Shown: positions 52,498 through 61,126, counted from the stretch's first letter. The stretch is 64,000 nt of DNA from Neobacillus sp. SuZ13 (GCF_030123365.1 NZ_CP126107.1:3991501-4055500), one strand, 5' to 3'. Notes: a model not told the origin generated them from the sequence alone. Made by a program: numbers and translations.

Positions 52498-53784
52498 ATG
52501 GAGCATATTGAACATTTAAGCCAAAATCCAAAAGCTGCGAAAAAGAAACAATCGGCAGCAGGACAAAAGCGATCGAATGAAATAGCTAATCAGAAGTGGG
52601 CAATTATCTCACTGTCTTCCATTCCTCTAGTCATGACGTTGGGCAATTCGATGTTAATACCAGTTCTACCTTCAATGGAAAAAAAATTATCGATTTCTTC
52701 CTTTCAAACCAGTATGGTTATAACCGTTTATTCAATTGTTGCTATTTTCCTAATACCTGTTGCAGGATACTTATCAGACCATATTGGTCGAAAAAAGGTC
52801 ATTATTCCAAGCCTTATCATTGCTGGCATTGGCGGGCTGATCTCAGGTTTTGCTGCATGGAAAATGGATGATGCTTATTGGATTATTTTAGCGGGCCGAG
52901 CCCTTCAGGGGGTCGGTGCAGCTGGAGCAGCTCCAATCGTTATGCCATTGGTTGGTGATATGTTTAAAAATGAGGACGATGTTAGCTGTTGTCTGGGTCT
53001 AATAGAAACTTCGAATACATTCGGAAAGGTATTAAGTCCTATTTTAGGGTCTTTTCTTGCGGGATTCATTTGGTTTATGCCATTTTTTTCCTTCCCGGTA
53101 TTTTGTGTCATTTCTGTTTTGATGATTATGTTCCTGGTCAAAAGTCCAAAATCAACAGAGAAACCCATTCCATTTAAAGCTTTTTTCATCAATGTGAAGA
53201 AAACCTTTACTGAAAAGGGCCGCTGGCTATATGCCATTTTTTTTATTGGCGGAATCTTAATGTTTGTCCTTTTTGGAATTTTGTTTTATCTGTCTGAGCT
53301 TTTTGAAAAAGAATATGGTATTAAGGATATCAAGAAAGGATTCTTTCTAGCTTTACCACTTGGTGCTCTTTGTTTATCTTCGTTTATCAGCGGAAAAGTG
53401 ATTAAGAAAAATAAAGTTCTAATGAAGTGGATTACATTTGGCGGTGTGATTGCTACAGCCCTATCGATTGGCGCCTTATGGTTTTCGATAAAACTTTGGT
53501 ACGTAATTACCATGTTTCTTATTAGCGGTGTAGGTATTGGTTTAGGGCTTCCTTGTCTAGACGCCTTGATTACTGAGGGAGTTGAAAAGGAAGAAAGAGG
53601 CACCATCACATCCATTTATAGTTCGATGAGATTTATTGGGGTGGCGGCAGGGCCACCAATTATTGCATTGTTACTTAAGCAAGATACTCATTGGATTTTT
53701 ATCCTTTTAGGTAGTGTAAGCATTATTGCAGCCTTTGTTGCATTGATGGCGATAAAACCAAATTCACAAGACCAAAAGAGCTGA
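52498..53784 (+). CDS. Major facilitator multidrug-type exporter
   Basis: The 428-residue protein has a basic, Gln/Lys-rich cytoplasmic N-terminus (about 35 residues) and about 12 membrane segments. The drug:H+ antiporter motifs are visible: G-Y-L-S-D-H-I-G-R-K-K between segments 2 and 3, and the motif C-like G-K-V-L-S-P-I-L-G-S in segment 5, with R-A-L-Q-G-V-G-A-A in segment 4. It is likely a proton-coupled exporter; its substrate cannot be read. The ribosome site is weak (AAGGCGGG, about 12 bases away). No regulator adjoins it. Confidence 0.85.
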   Translation: MEHIEHLSQNPKAAKKKQSAAGQKRSNEIANQKWAIISLSSIPLVMTLGNSMLIPVLPSMEKKLSISSFQTSMVITVYSIVAIFLIPVAGYLSDHIGRKKVIIPSLIIAGIGGLISGFAAWKMDDAYWIILAGRALQGVGAAGAAPIVMPLVGDMFKNEDDVSCCLGLIETSNTFGKVLSPILGSFLAGFIWFMPFFSFPVFCVISVLMIMFLVKSPKSTEKPIPFKAFFINVKKTFTEKGRWLYAIFFIGGILMFVLFGILFYLSELFEKEYGIKDIKKGFFLALPLGALCLSSFISGKVIKKNKVLMKWITFGGVIATALSIGALWFSIKLWYVITMFLISGVGIGLGLPCLDALITEGVEKEERGTITSIYSSMRFIGVAAGPPIIALLLKQDTHWIFILLGSVSIIAAFVALMAIKPNSQDQKS

Positions 53785-53802
53785 GGTTAGTCCTCAGCTC
53801 TT
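53776..53802. terminator. Bidirectional terminator between MFS and fruA genes
   Basis: The arms AAGAGCTGAGG/CCTCAGCTCTT overlap the end of the MFS gene and lie 13 bp from the fruA stop. Confidence 0.75.
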
Positions 53803-53814
53803 AATATATTCTTA

Positions 53815-55683
53815 TTATTTTACAGGTTTTTTTAGAAAACCGATTAATAATGCTGAAACAACAGAGCCCACTAAAATGGCAAGGGCATAAAGAAGGGCAC
53901 CATTTTCTACCAATGGAACAACGAATATTCCGCCATGTGGGGCACGGAGACCAATTCCGAATGCCATCGATAGTGCACCTGCGATGGCAGAACCAGCCAT
54001 AACAGAAGGAATGACACGTAATGGATCAGCTGCTGCAAAAGGAATCGCACCTTCGGTAATGAAGGATAAGCCCATGACATAACATGCTTTTCCTGCGTCC
54101 CTGTCCTGATCATTAAATTTATTTTTGAAGAATGTCGTTGCAAGAGCAATTGCTAGCGGTGGAACCATACCTGCAGCCATAATTGCCGCCATCGGCTCAT
54201 AGACACCACTTGATAATAATCCTGTTCCAAATACATAGGCAGCCTTGTTAACTGGTCCCCCCATATCAAAAGACATCATAAGTCCAAGAACAATACCTAA
54301 TAAAACTGCATTACCTGTCCCAAGTCCTGTTAACCAATCAGCAATCGTTCCATTTAACCAAGCAACTGGTTTGTTGACTACATATAGCATGATAAAGCCT
54401 GTAATCGCGATACCAAAAAGCGGGTAAAGTAAGATGCTCTTAATACCTTCTAAAGATCTAGGAAGTCCAGCAAATACTTTTTTAAGAAGAAGGACAACAT
54501 ATCCTGCTAGAAAACCTGCGACCAAACCGCCAAGGAAACCAGCTCCACCACTTGCTGCCATCATACCGCCAACCATACCAGGTGCAAAACCAGGACGGTC
54601 TGCAATACTTAAAGCAATGAACCCTGCTAAAACAGGAACAATGAGTCCAAATGCATTACCGCCGCCAATCGTCATTAAGGCTTCAGAAATAGGATTATAA
54701 GTAGCATCATCCGGCTTAAATGAGTTATAACCAAACATAAAGCATATCGCAATTAAAATCCCGCCTCCAACAACAAACGGAAGCATGTTAGATACACCAT
54801 TCATTAAATGCTTATAAAATCCTGTACGTGAACCTTTTTGGTCGGCTGCTTTTTCGCTTTGGCTGCCATTCCCTTTAAATATCGGGGCATCCTGATTTTG
54901 TGCCTTGTTAATTAATTGTTCCGGACGACGAATTCCTTCAGCCACTGCTGCCTGAATCACATGCTTACCTTTGAACCTATCCATTTCAACGTTTATATCT
55001 GCGGCAATTATAACGGCTGTTGCATTTTCAATTTCTTCTTTTGTCAGGACATTTTTTGCACCGCCAGAACCATTTGTCTCAACCTTAATGTCCACACCCA
55101 TTTCAGCTGCTTTTGCTTTTAAAGAATCAGCCGCCATATAAGTATGGGCAATACCCGTTGGACAACCAGTCACAGCAACGATTAAGTTTTTCTTAGTTTC
55201 TGTAGTAGTTACTTTTTCCTGTTTTTCTTCTTTGTCGTAGCGGTTAATAGTATCAAGAATTTCTTCAGGAGTTGTTGCCTTTAATAGCTCGTAACGGACT
55301 TCCGCCTTCATTAACAAACCAGAGAGCCGTGCTAATGCTTCTAAATGTGTATTATTCGCACCATCTGGAGCAGCAATCATAAAAAATAAATGTGCTGGTT
55401 TTCCGTCCAATGATTCATAATTCACACCTGCAGCTGATTTTCCAAAGACAATCGCTGCTTCTTTCACTACCTTTGTTTTAGCATGCGGGATGGCGATTCC
55501 ATCTCCAATTCCCGTTGTACTTTGCTCTTCACGTTTTAAAATGGCTGCTTTAAATTCAGCACGATCAGATATTTTGCCAGCATTATAAAGAACATTTACT
55601 AGTTGATCAATCGTTGCCTCTTTTTGATTGCCCTCAATATTTAATAGAATCGTATTTTTCGATAACAATTCAGTAATTTTCAT
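53815..55683 (-). CDS. fruA: Fructose-specific PTS enzyme IIABC
   Basis: The 622-residue transporter phosphorylates fructose during uptake to fructose 1-phosphate. Domain order is EIIA (about 1-150, phosphorylated His in I-A-I-P-H-A-K-T), EIIB (about 165-265, Cys in A-V-T-G-C-P-T-G-I-A-H-T) and EIIC (about 285-620, about nine membrane segments). It is the third gene of fruR-fruK-fruA, 13 bp after fruK, with an AAGGGAG site. Confidence 0.97.
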   Translation of the reverse strand: MKITELLSKNTILLNIEGNQKEATIDQLVNVLYNAGKISDRAEFKAAILKREEQSTTGIGDGIAIPHAKTKVVKEAAIVFGKSAAGVNYESLDGKPAHLFFMIAAPDGANNTHLEALARLSGLLMKAEVRYELLKATTPEEILDTINRYDKEEKQEKVTTTETKKNLIVAVTGCPTGIAHTYMAADSLKAKAAEMGVDIKVETNGSGGAKNVLTKEEIENATAVIIAADINVEMDRFKGKHVIQAAVAEGIRRPEQLINKAQNQDAPIFKGNGSQSEKAADQKGSRTGFYKHLMNGVSNMLPFVVGGGILIAICFMFGYNSFKPDDATYNPISEALMTIGGGNAFGLIVPVLAGFIALSIADRPGFAPGMVGGMMAASGGAGFLGGLVAGFLAGYVVLLLKKVFAGLPRSLEGIKSILLYPLFGIAITGFIMLYVVNKPVAWLNGTIADWLTGLGTGNAVLLGIVLGLMMSFDMGGPVNKAAYVFGTGLLSSGVYEPMAAIMAAGMVPPLAIALATTFFKNKFNDQDRDAGKACYVMGLSFITEGAIPFAAADPLRVIPSVMAGSAIAGALSMAFGIGLRAPHGGIFVVPLVENGALLYALAILVGSVVSALLIGFLKKPVK

Positions 55684-55696
55684 GACATTCTCTCCC

Positions 55697-56611
55697 TTAT
55701 CGAATTTCTTTTATATGAACTTGTGGAAGAAGTTCTTCTACTTTATCCTTCGTACATAAACCAAGTGAAAAGGCTGTTGCACTTCCTGATGCCACACTAT
55801 AGCGAAAAGATTCTTCAATATTTCTAGTTTTCATGTAAGCTGCTAAGAAACCTGCGACCATCGAGTCACCTGCACCTACTGAATTTTTCACTTCTCCTTT
55901 TGGAACTTCTGCCAAAAGTGTTGTTTCACTATTTATCAGAACCGCCCCGGCGCCAGCAAGCGAAACAATTACATTTTTTGCCCCCATATCAACGAGTTTC
56001 TTCCCGTATGGAACGACCTCTTCAGCGGTTGTAATAGTTGTTTCAAATAGTTCCCCAAGCTCGTGATGATTTGGTTTGATTAATAATGGTTGATAAGGGA
56101 GAACTTTTTTCAATAAATCTCCTTCTGCATCTACTACAAATTGTGCGTTGCTTTCACTACAAATTTTGACCAGTTCCTCATAGGTAGTTTCCGGTAAACT
56201 ACTAGGAATACTCCCAGCCAGTACCAATAAATCATTGGCACCTAATTGCTTAATTTTTTGCTTTAGCAATGAGAAGTTTTCTTCGGTAATTTTCGGTCCT
56301 TTTGCATTAATCTCCGACTCTTGACCCGTTTTTAGTTTTACATTGATTCTCGTATCTTCATCGACTTGAACAAAATCTGTTTCAATCTTTTCCTTTTGAA
56401 GATATTGCTCAATGTAAGCACCAGTAAAACCACCAACAAAACCTAGTGCTATACTGCTTGTGTCAAATTGCTTCAAAACTGTTGACACATTAATTCCTTT
56501 CCCGCCTGGAAATTTCGCCTCATCGACTGTTCGATTTAACTCACCAATCTGAAAGCTCTCTAGCTTAACGATATAATCAACAGAGGGGTTTAACGTCAAT
56601 GTATAAATCAT
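55697..56611 (-). CDS. fruK: 1-phosphofructokinase
   Basis: FruK phosphorylates fructose 1-phosphate to the 1,6-bisphosphate. The 304-residue protein has the PfkB family signatures G-G-K-G-I-N-V-S (about residue 38) and V-G-A-G-D-S-M-V-A-G-F (catalytic Asp near 250), and the family start T-L-T-L-N-P-S-V-D. Its ATG overlaps the fruR stop by four bases. Confidence 0.96.
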   Translation of the reverse strand: MIYTLTLNPSVDYIVKLESFQIGELNRTVDEAKFPGGKGINVSTVLKQFDTSSIALGFVGGFTGAYIEQYLQKEKIETDFVQVDEDTRINVKLKTGQESEINAKGPKITEENFSLLKQKIKQLGANDLLVLAGSIPSSLPETTYEELVKICSESNAQFVVDAEGDLLKKVLPYQPLLIKPNHHELGELFETTITTAEEVVPYGKKLVDMGAKNVIVSLAGAGAVLINSETTLLAEVPKGEVKNSVGAGDSMVAGFLAAYMKTRNIEESFRYSVASGSATAFSLGLCTKDKVEELLPQVHIKEIR

Positions 56612-57360
56612 GCTGTCACAACCTTTATTGTAGTTCTATTTAAGTATTGCTTTTTTGATTCGTCATCCAATTCATTCGTAATAATGGATGCTTCGTGTAT
56701 ATCTGCAATTTTGGCAAATGAGATTTCAGCAAATTTTGAATGATCAGCTAATACATATGTCTCTCTAGAAAGAGAAATAGCCTTTTGCTTTACCATGGCT
56801 TCCTCCTGATCTGGCGTGGTAAACCCAAATTGTGGATGAATGCCATTTACTCCTATGAAACATTTATCAAAACGGTAAAGGTCTAAGCATGCTATGGCTC
56901 CTCTTCCGATGAAAGCATTAGTATTAGGCTTCACCAAGCCGCCAATTAAATAAGTGGTTATTCCCTTGTCTAATAATGGTTTTAAATGCATAAACCCATT
57001 CGTGACAACAACGATATCCTTAAAAGGGAGGAATTCAATCATTTCAATTACAGTTGACCCTGCGTCAAGATAAATGCTATCTCCTTCTTCCACTAAACTG
57101 GCTGCGTATTTTGCAATCAGTCGCTTTTCTTGAAGGTTTTTGGAAGATTTCTCAATCATACTAGGCTCTTGAAGTTTCCCTTGTAATCTTGAGGCACCTC
57201 CGTGTATTCTCTTTAAAAACTTTTGGTCCTCTAATTGTGAGAGGTCACGACGTATAGTTGACTCCGAGGACTCGGTTAACTCCATAATTTCGGTAATTTT
57301 AACGACATTTTTCTCTTTTAATAATTGCAGGATCACTCGATGACGTTCTGGTGTTAACAT
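56608..57360 (-). CDS. fruR: Fructose operon repressor, DeoR family
   Basis: The 250-residue regulator has an N-terminal helix-turn-helix (T-E-S-S-E-S-T-I-R-R-D-L-S-Q-L, about 26-40) and a C-terminal sugar-phosphate sensor domain with Y-L-D-A-G-S-T-V-I-E-M, F-I-G-V-N-G-I and A-D-H-S-K-F. Fructose 1-phosphate is the usual ligand. It is the first gene of the operon it should control; repeated TTCAAAAA sequences at about 57435-57475 may be its operators. Confidence 0.94.
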   Translation of the reverse strand: MLTPERHRVILQLLKEKNVVKITEIMELTESSESTIRRDLSQLEDQKFLKRIHGGASRLQGKLQEPSMIEKSSKNLQEKRLIAKYAASLVEEGDSIYLDAGSTVIEMIEFLPFKDIVVVTNGFMHLKPLLDKGITTYLIGGLVKPNTNAFIGRGAIACLDLYRFDKCFIGVNGIHPQFGFTTPDQEEAMVKQKAISLSRETYVLADHSKFAEISFAKIADIHEASIITNELDDESKKQYLNRTTIKVVTA

Positions 57361-57395
57361 GTCATCACCACCTAGATTTTTTATTCTATAACTAC

Positions 57396-57424
57396 ATAAT
57401 ACTGAAAACGATTGCAGAAATCAA
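57396..57424 (-). promoter_or_regulatory. fru operon promoter with embedded cre site
   Basis: TTGATT (57424 to 57419), 17 bases and TATTAT (57401 to 57396) form a sigma-A promoter. TGAAAACGATTGCA (57403-57416) within the spacer closely matches the CcpA cre consensus TGWAANCGNTNWCA, so glucose repression by CcpA is likely. Confidence 0.75.
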
Positions 57425-57596
57425 TCGTTTTCTTTCAAAAACAATCAATTTTTGAATGTTTTTGAACGTTTTATGAAAATTTTTAAATTATCACAGTTTA
57501 ATAAATAGGTTGTCCTGTTTTTCAATATATAAAAAACATCAGAGATTTCGATGGCACTGAAAAAGTCTCTTTAAATTAGGTTGTTTGTTTAAATTG

Positions 57597-57646
57597 GCTG
57601 TTTATTTCCGCTCCATGGGGTTTCGCCTTCCGCTCCAATCAACAGG
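57597..57646. repeat. Mid-length copy of palindromic repeat family 1
   Basis: It reads GCTGTTTATTTCCGCTCCAT, GGGGTTTCGCC, then TTCCGCTCCAATCAACAGG. Both direct repeats TTCCGCTCCA are present with only 12 bases between them, an intermediate between the long and minimal copies. Confidence 0.7.
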
Positions 57647-57668
57647 TTTTTTTATTAGGGTAAAATAA

Positions 57669-57712
57669 AAAAAGGTAAAATTCCTCATTATTAAGGGATT
57701 ATACCTTTTTTA
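57669..57712 (-). terminator. Terminator downstream of the ferredoxin pseudogene
   Basis: The arms begin AAAAAAGGTA and end TACCTTTTTT, with imperfect inner pairs; A/T tracts flank both sides. Confidence 0.7.
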
Positions 57713-57727
57713 AATTTTTCAAGTATA

Positions 57728-58218
57728 TTATTGATAGGGGCTTAACCATCCAGGATCTCTGTTCATGCAAATCGGACATTTCTCTCTTTCTGTTTGGAAG
57801 GAGGAAAAGGACTGTCCACAATCCTAACATTTTTTACAAGTTTGATAACTTTTACCCAATGTAGATTAAGTGGAGTTTGCTCCATTTTAACCGATTTCAG
57901 TCCCCGACTTTTATAAATCAACAATTCTTTTACGGTTAGTGTATAGGTATCATCTTATATGAGGGACCGATTTTCGAATTCCCTCGTCACAGCGGGGCCC
58001 TCGATTGCTGACAAAGGACAGGTAATAACACAATCCCCACAGCAATAACATTTTTCTAAATTTATTTCTATTGTTTGATGATTAATCGATATTGCCGCAA
58101 AAGGGCAAGTTTCTAAACAAACAGCGCACGTGGTATGTACATTTCTCTTCCTCGAGCACTTATTAGTAATATCCAAATCAACATGCATGCTTTCAAGCCA
58201 CTTTACTAAAAGAGACAT
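57728..58218 (-). pseudogene. Decayed 4Fe-4S ferredoxin/zinc-ribbon gene
   Basis: The N-terminal part (57955..58218, 87 codons, ATG with GTAGGTGAG site) encodes two 4Fe-4S motifs: C-S-R-K-R ... C-A-V-C-L-E-T-C-P and C-Y-C-C-G-D-C-V-I-T-C-P. After a TAA at 57955 the same frame continues in a protein-like way (D-D-T-Y-T-L-T-V-K-E-L-L-I-Y-K-S-R-G-L-K). The tail is then found in another frame: G-K-S-Y-Q-T-C-K-K-C-[TAG at 57824]-D-C-G-Q-S-F and C-P-I-C-M-N-R-D-P-G-W-L. So a gene of about 163 codons seems broken by two stops and a frameshift. Alternatively the 87-residue ferredoxin alone is still made. Its Fnr-type promoter looks intact. Confidence 0.65.
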
Positions 58219-58367
58219 AGGCTCACCTACAATAAAGAGCTGCACTGCAGGGTTGTGTGCTCCATGCCTCGCTCCATGAAGGCTCAAAAAATAATAAATG
58301 AAGAAGTTGATAATATTTTTTTCTTGCTACTAGTAAGGACTGCAGCTGAATATGTACTGGGTCGTTC

Positions 58368-58410
58368 ATAGTAATCATTTATCTCCCACCTTTTTGTGAC
58401 GTATTTCACA
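58368..58410 (-). promoter_or_regulatory. Fnr-dependent promoter of the ferredoxin gene
   Basis: TGTGACGTATTTCACA (58395-58410) fits TGTGA-N6-TCACA with both half-sites perfect. On the minus strand a TACTAT -10 box lies at 58373-58368; the inferred start near 58361 puts the site centre at about -41, class II position. Confidence 0.75.
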
Positions 58411-58646
58411 AATATACTTATAACCAATCACCTACTTCTCAAAAATAATCACTATTAAACAAACTAATCTTACCTATGCATGGAAACCATTTTTCTAAAT
58501 TATTCACATTAAATTAAAAATGGTGTGAAATTAATATGTAAAAAATCAAAAATACGCTAAAAATATCAAAAACGATTCAATTTTTTCTTGTTGAAACAAA
58601 TATGTGTATAATAGTATGGATGAATATTTTGTAGAGGATGATACAC

Positions 58647-58931
58647 TTGAACATTACTGGACACACAGTTGAAAAATTAGAAGATCCATTCGGTTTATTA
58701 TCAGGTGACCGTTATGAGTTTTTCCTAGAACTAGAAGTTGATGAAGAAGATGAGCTATTTTCAGATAAAGGAATTGGTCTAAGAACCATCTTCGTTAGTG
58801 ATGAAAATAGTGAAAAAATCACCAATTTTTATCTTTATGAACAAGGGAGTGAAACTGTCCTAGATTTTGCTCTTGAAGAAGATGAAGAGGCATTGGTCCT
58901 TGCCTATTGCAAAGAGCATGCAAAAGAATAA
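58647..58931 (+). CDS. DUF6509-like acidic protein
   Basis: The 94-residue very acidic soluble protein begins M-N-I-T-G-H-T-V-E-K-L, continues L-S-G-D-R-Y-E-F-F-L-E-L-E-V-D-E-E-D-E-L and ends A-L-E-E-D-E-E-A-L-V. This fits a Bacillaceae family that I recall as DUF6509. I prefer the TTG start at 58647, nine bases after AGAGG; an ATG at 58638 lies inside the ribosome site region. A copy of repeat family 2 begins at its stop codon. Function is unknown. Confidence 0.68.
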   Translation: MNITGHTVEKLEDPFGLLSGDRYEFFLELEVDEEDELFSDKGIGLRTIFVSDENSEKITNFYLYEQGSETVLDFALEEDEEALVLAYCKEHAKE

Positions 58932-59166
58932 GAAAAGCCAAGCGCCCTGGTCAGCGGCGTATGGCCTCCTCGAAAGAGCTAACGCTCTTTCTTCGTGCGA
59001 TGCATATGCCGCCGAAGCCTTCCTTGTGGAGCGCTCCAACTGAGATAAAGGAAACACGAAGAGCCAGGGTGCATTCGTGCTTGACTTATCGTAGGGCGGA
59101 GAGCGAAGGACACTAGCCGCTAGGGCCGCTTGCGCTAGACAGTAATCTAAGTTCAAAAACTTATAC
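58930..59166. repeat. Dispersed repeat family 2, copy B (~237 bp)
   Basis: It aligns over its whole length with 43434..43670 with only about a dozen differences, including the shared hairpin GAAAGAGC/GCTCTTTC and the right-end CGCTTGCGC. Its left end has lost one copy of the GCGCAAGCG pattern (now GCCAAGCG). It starts within the stop codon region of the acidic protein gene. Confidence 0.85.
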
Positions 59167-59183
59167 ATTCTTATCAGATTAAA

Positions 59184-59215
59184 AAACAGGGAGTGATTAT
59201 AATCACTCCCTGTTT
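59184..59215. terminator. Bidirectional terminator
   Basis: The arms AAACAGGGAGTGAT/ATCACTCCCTGTTT form a 14-bp stem with a four-base loop, immediately downstream of the YdjO-like gene on the minus strand. Confidence 0.85.
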
Positions 59216-59220
59216 GTTTA

Positions 59221-59424
59221 TTACATAAAGTTTTTACTATGGTTATGAATCACTTGTAATTCTTTAGTTGTTAAACTCATTTCACTTTTACAAATCGGGC
59301 ATAATGGCACATCTGTGCTTTTAAAATTGTCACGTACCCAGCATTTACAAGTTGCTGAATTACATACCCATATTTTCGTTTCTTCTAATTTGATTTCCTC
59401 ATCATTTTTTCTACCAAACGCCAA
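59221..59424 (-). CDS. ydjO: Cold-inducible YdjO-like protein, TTG start
   Basis: The 67-residue product begins M-A-F-G-R-K-N-D-E-E and has C-N-S-A-T-C-K-C-W-V-R-D-N-F and C-P-I-C, the Cys pattern of YdjO. The TTG at 59424 lies eight bases after AAGGGG; the upstream GTG overlaps that site. It follows the cold-shock gene on the same strand, separated by a terminator-like hairpin, so partial read-through may link them. It is a paralogue of 25467..25652. Confidence 0.78.
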   Translation of the reverse strand: MAFGRKNDEEIKLEETKIWVCNSATCKCWVRDNFKSTDVPLCPICKSEMSLTTKELQVIHNHSKNFM

Positions 59425-59560
59425 AACGATCACCCCTTATAATTAGTGCATGACTGTTTTTACTATTTTGTTTGTTAGCTAAATAATATGGAAATACATC
59501 ATTTAGCAGTGTCCCATTGCCACCTAAAACTAGTTTTTCATATATAAAACTTTATAGATA

Positions 59561-59595
59561 AAAAGGTGATGCTAAATCTAGTGCATCACCTTTTT
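59561..59595 (-). terminator. Terminator between csp and ydjO
   Basis: The arms AAAAGGTGATGC/GCATCACCTTTT flank an 11-base loop, with T tracts in both directions. Confidence 0.8.
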
Positions 59596-59607
59596 ATTTT
59601 AATAGAA

Positions 59608-59808
59608 TTAAACTGCTTTAACGTTAGAAGCTTGTGGTCCACGAGCACCTTCAACGATTTCGAAAGATACTGATTGGCCTTCTTCTAAAGTTTTAAATCC
59701 TTCTGATTGAATTGCTGAAAAGTGAACAAATACGTCTTGACCGCCATCTGCTTCGATAAATCCAAAACCTTTTTCTGCATTAAACCATTTAACTTTACCG
59801 TTATTCAT
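59608..59808 (-). CDS. Cold-shock protein, CspA/CspB family
   Basis: The 66-residue single-stranded nucleic acid chaperone has the RNP1 motif K-G-F-G-F-I (about 16-21) and RNP2 V-F-V-H-F (about 27-31), starting M-N-N-G-K-V-K-W-F. The ATG at 59808 follows TTTTGGAGG; the reading from 59835 lacks a site. A 150-base structured leader and a strong promoter lie upstream. Which Bacillus paralogue (B, C or D) it equals is not decidable here. Confidence 0.95.
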   Translation of the reverse strand: MNNGKVKWFNAEKGFGFIEADGGQDVFVHFSAIQSEGFKTLEEGQSVSFEIVEGARGPQASNVKAV

Positions 59809-59865
59809 GAAATAACCTCCAAAATAATTGTTCACTTTAATTTTCAGTTAAAAAAATAAAAAAGA

Positions 59866-59917
59866 CGTACTGACACGTTTGGGTTATAGACATCACCCAC
59901 ATCTTCGTGCAGTTACG
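59866..59917 (-). promoter_or_regulatory. Structured 5' leader of the cold-shock gene
   Basis: In the transcript CGUAACUGCACG (59917 to 59906) pairs with CGUGUCAGUACG (59877 to 59866) around an inner GGGU/ACCC hairpin, followed at once by UCUUUUUUAUUUUUUU. It could be a cold-responsive RNA thermometer or an attenuator. Confidence 0.6.
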
Positions 59918-59963
59918 GCTACCTAAACAAATAAATATTTAACTAACTTAAAAGCGTATCTTC

Positions 59964-59992
59964 ATTTTAACAGATTTTGGCCATATCGTCAA
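59964..59992 (-). promoter_or_regulatory. Sigma-A promoter of the cold-shock gene
   Basis: TTGACG (59992 to 59987), a 17-base spacer and TAAAAT (59969 to 59964). The transcript would carry a leader of about 150 bases. Confidence 0.8.
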
Positions 59993-60096
59993 TTGAATTT
60001 CAAAAACTAGGAAATTCAGAGAATATATTTCAGTATAATAATAACTTGGCAAACTTGTCTCATTCTAGCAGATAATGAAACTCAAAACGAGGTTCA

Positions 60097-61059
60097 TTAT
60101 TCTTTATTAAAATTACCTTGTAAGAAAATTTCCATGAAATTGACGGTGAATTTTTGAATATCAATTTCCATGCCAATGTGATCAAGTGAATCTGCAGGCT
60201 CCTTATCTGGTTTTGGCCGAAAATCTGCAATACTTTTACCTTGGGCATTACCGAATCCCTCGACTCTTACTCGTCTTGGAATATATTTTACCAATTCATG
60301 CTCTGTTAACGCCATGAGTGGGACGACATCATGAAGTGGTGCTCCCTTAATACCCGGGACATTTTTCTGATATGCTTTATAGTAATAATCAAATGCTGGT
60401 TTTAGTAATGGGCGAAAAGGTGTAGGACTGTTTTTGCTGAGAAAGTCAATAATTTCGGGTGTGATGAGGGCTTTATTGGTGACATTGAGCGGATATAAAA
60501 AAATATTATGTGCTTTTTCCATAACGGTATGTGCCGCAATTGAATCCACATAAAAATTCGCTTCAGCCTCAGAGGTAATATTCCCGGGAACCAAAAAAGC
60601 TCCGCCCATAATATAAAAAGCGTTTACTCCCTTTAACGCTTCATTCCCATATAAGATAAACATCAATGCTAACTCGGTCAATCTTCCCACAGATACAATG
60701 ACAAGATTTCCTTTATACTGCGTAACAATTTCAAGAATTTTGTTAATATCATATACCTTTACATTCTGGAGCGTATCTGGAGGCTTGATTGGTCCTAACC
60801 CCTCTTTACCATGTATCTCCGGGTAATAGGTTATCGGTTCACCTAATAGGGGTCCTGCGGCCCCTGCAATAACTGGAATATCTGCTCTTCCTCCTAAAGT
60901 TAACAGATAAGCTGTGTTCTTAACCGATTTCTCTTTTGGGGTATTACCATAACCACTGACAATACCAACCAGGTTAATTTTGGGATTTAGTAAGGCATAC
61001 ATTATGGCAAAAGAATCATCGATACCTGGATCAGCAATCATGAGCACATTAATAGCCAT
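60097..61059 (-). CDS. Nucleoside hydrolase
   Basis: The enzyme hydrolyses the N-glycosidic bond of nucleosides. The 320-residue protein has the calcium-binding Asp cluster near the N-terminus (A-D-P-G-I-D-D-S-F-A, about residues 9-17; the usual first Asp pair is seen as D-P-G-I-D-D), V-S-V-G-R-L-T-E-L-A, Y-I-M-G-G-A-F and the catalytic His in L-H-D-V-V-P-L (about 240). The ATG follows GGGGGAG. It is a single gene; purine or pyrimidine preference is unknown. Confidence 0.9.
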   Translation of the reverse strand: MAINVLMIADPGIDDSFAIMYALLNPKINLVGIVSGYGNTPKEKSVKNTAYLLTLGGRADIPVIAGAAGPLLGEPITYYPEIHGKEGLGPIKPPDTLQNVKVYDINKILEIVTQYKGNLVIVSVGRLTELALMFILYGNEALKGVNAFYIMGGAFLVPGNITSEAEANFYVDSIAAHTVMEKAHNIFLYPLNVTNKALITPEIIDFLSKNSPTPFRPLLKPAFDYYYKAYQKNVPGIKGAPLHDVVPLMALTEHELVKYIPRRVRVEGFGNAQGKSIADFRPKPDKEPADSLDHIGMEIDIQKFTVNFMEIFLQGNFNKE

Positions 61060-61126
61060 TGTATCTCCCCCAATACATAATATTTCTAAAAAATATGCAA
61101 TTTAATTGTGTGAAAGAACAATTATA

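Noticed and set aside
57824-57826. In-frame TAG read as pyrrolysine in the zinc-ribbon tail
   Set aside because: A second stop and a frameshift occur in the same remnant and Bacillaceae are not known to use pyrrolysine, so gene decay is simpler.
58219-58287. Upstream extension of the ferredoxin gene to a TTG at 58287
   Set aside because: No ribosome site precedes it, and the ATG at 58218 has GTAGGTGAG at a workable distance.
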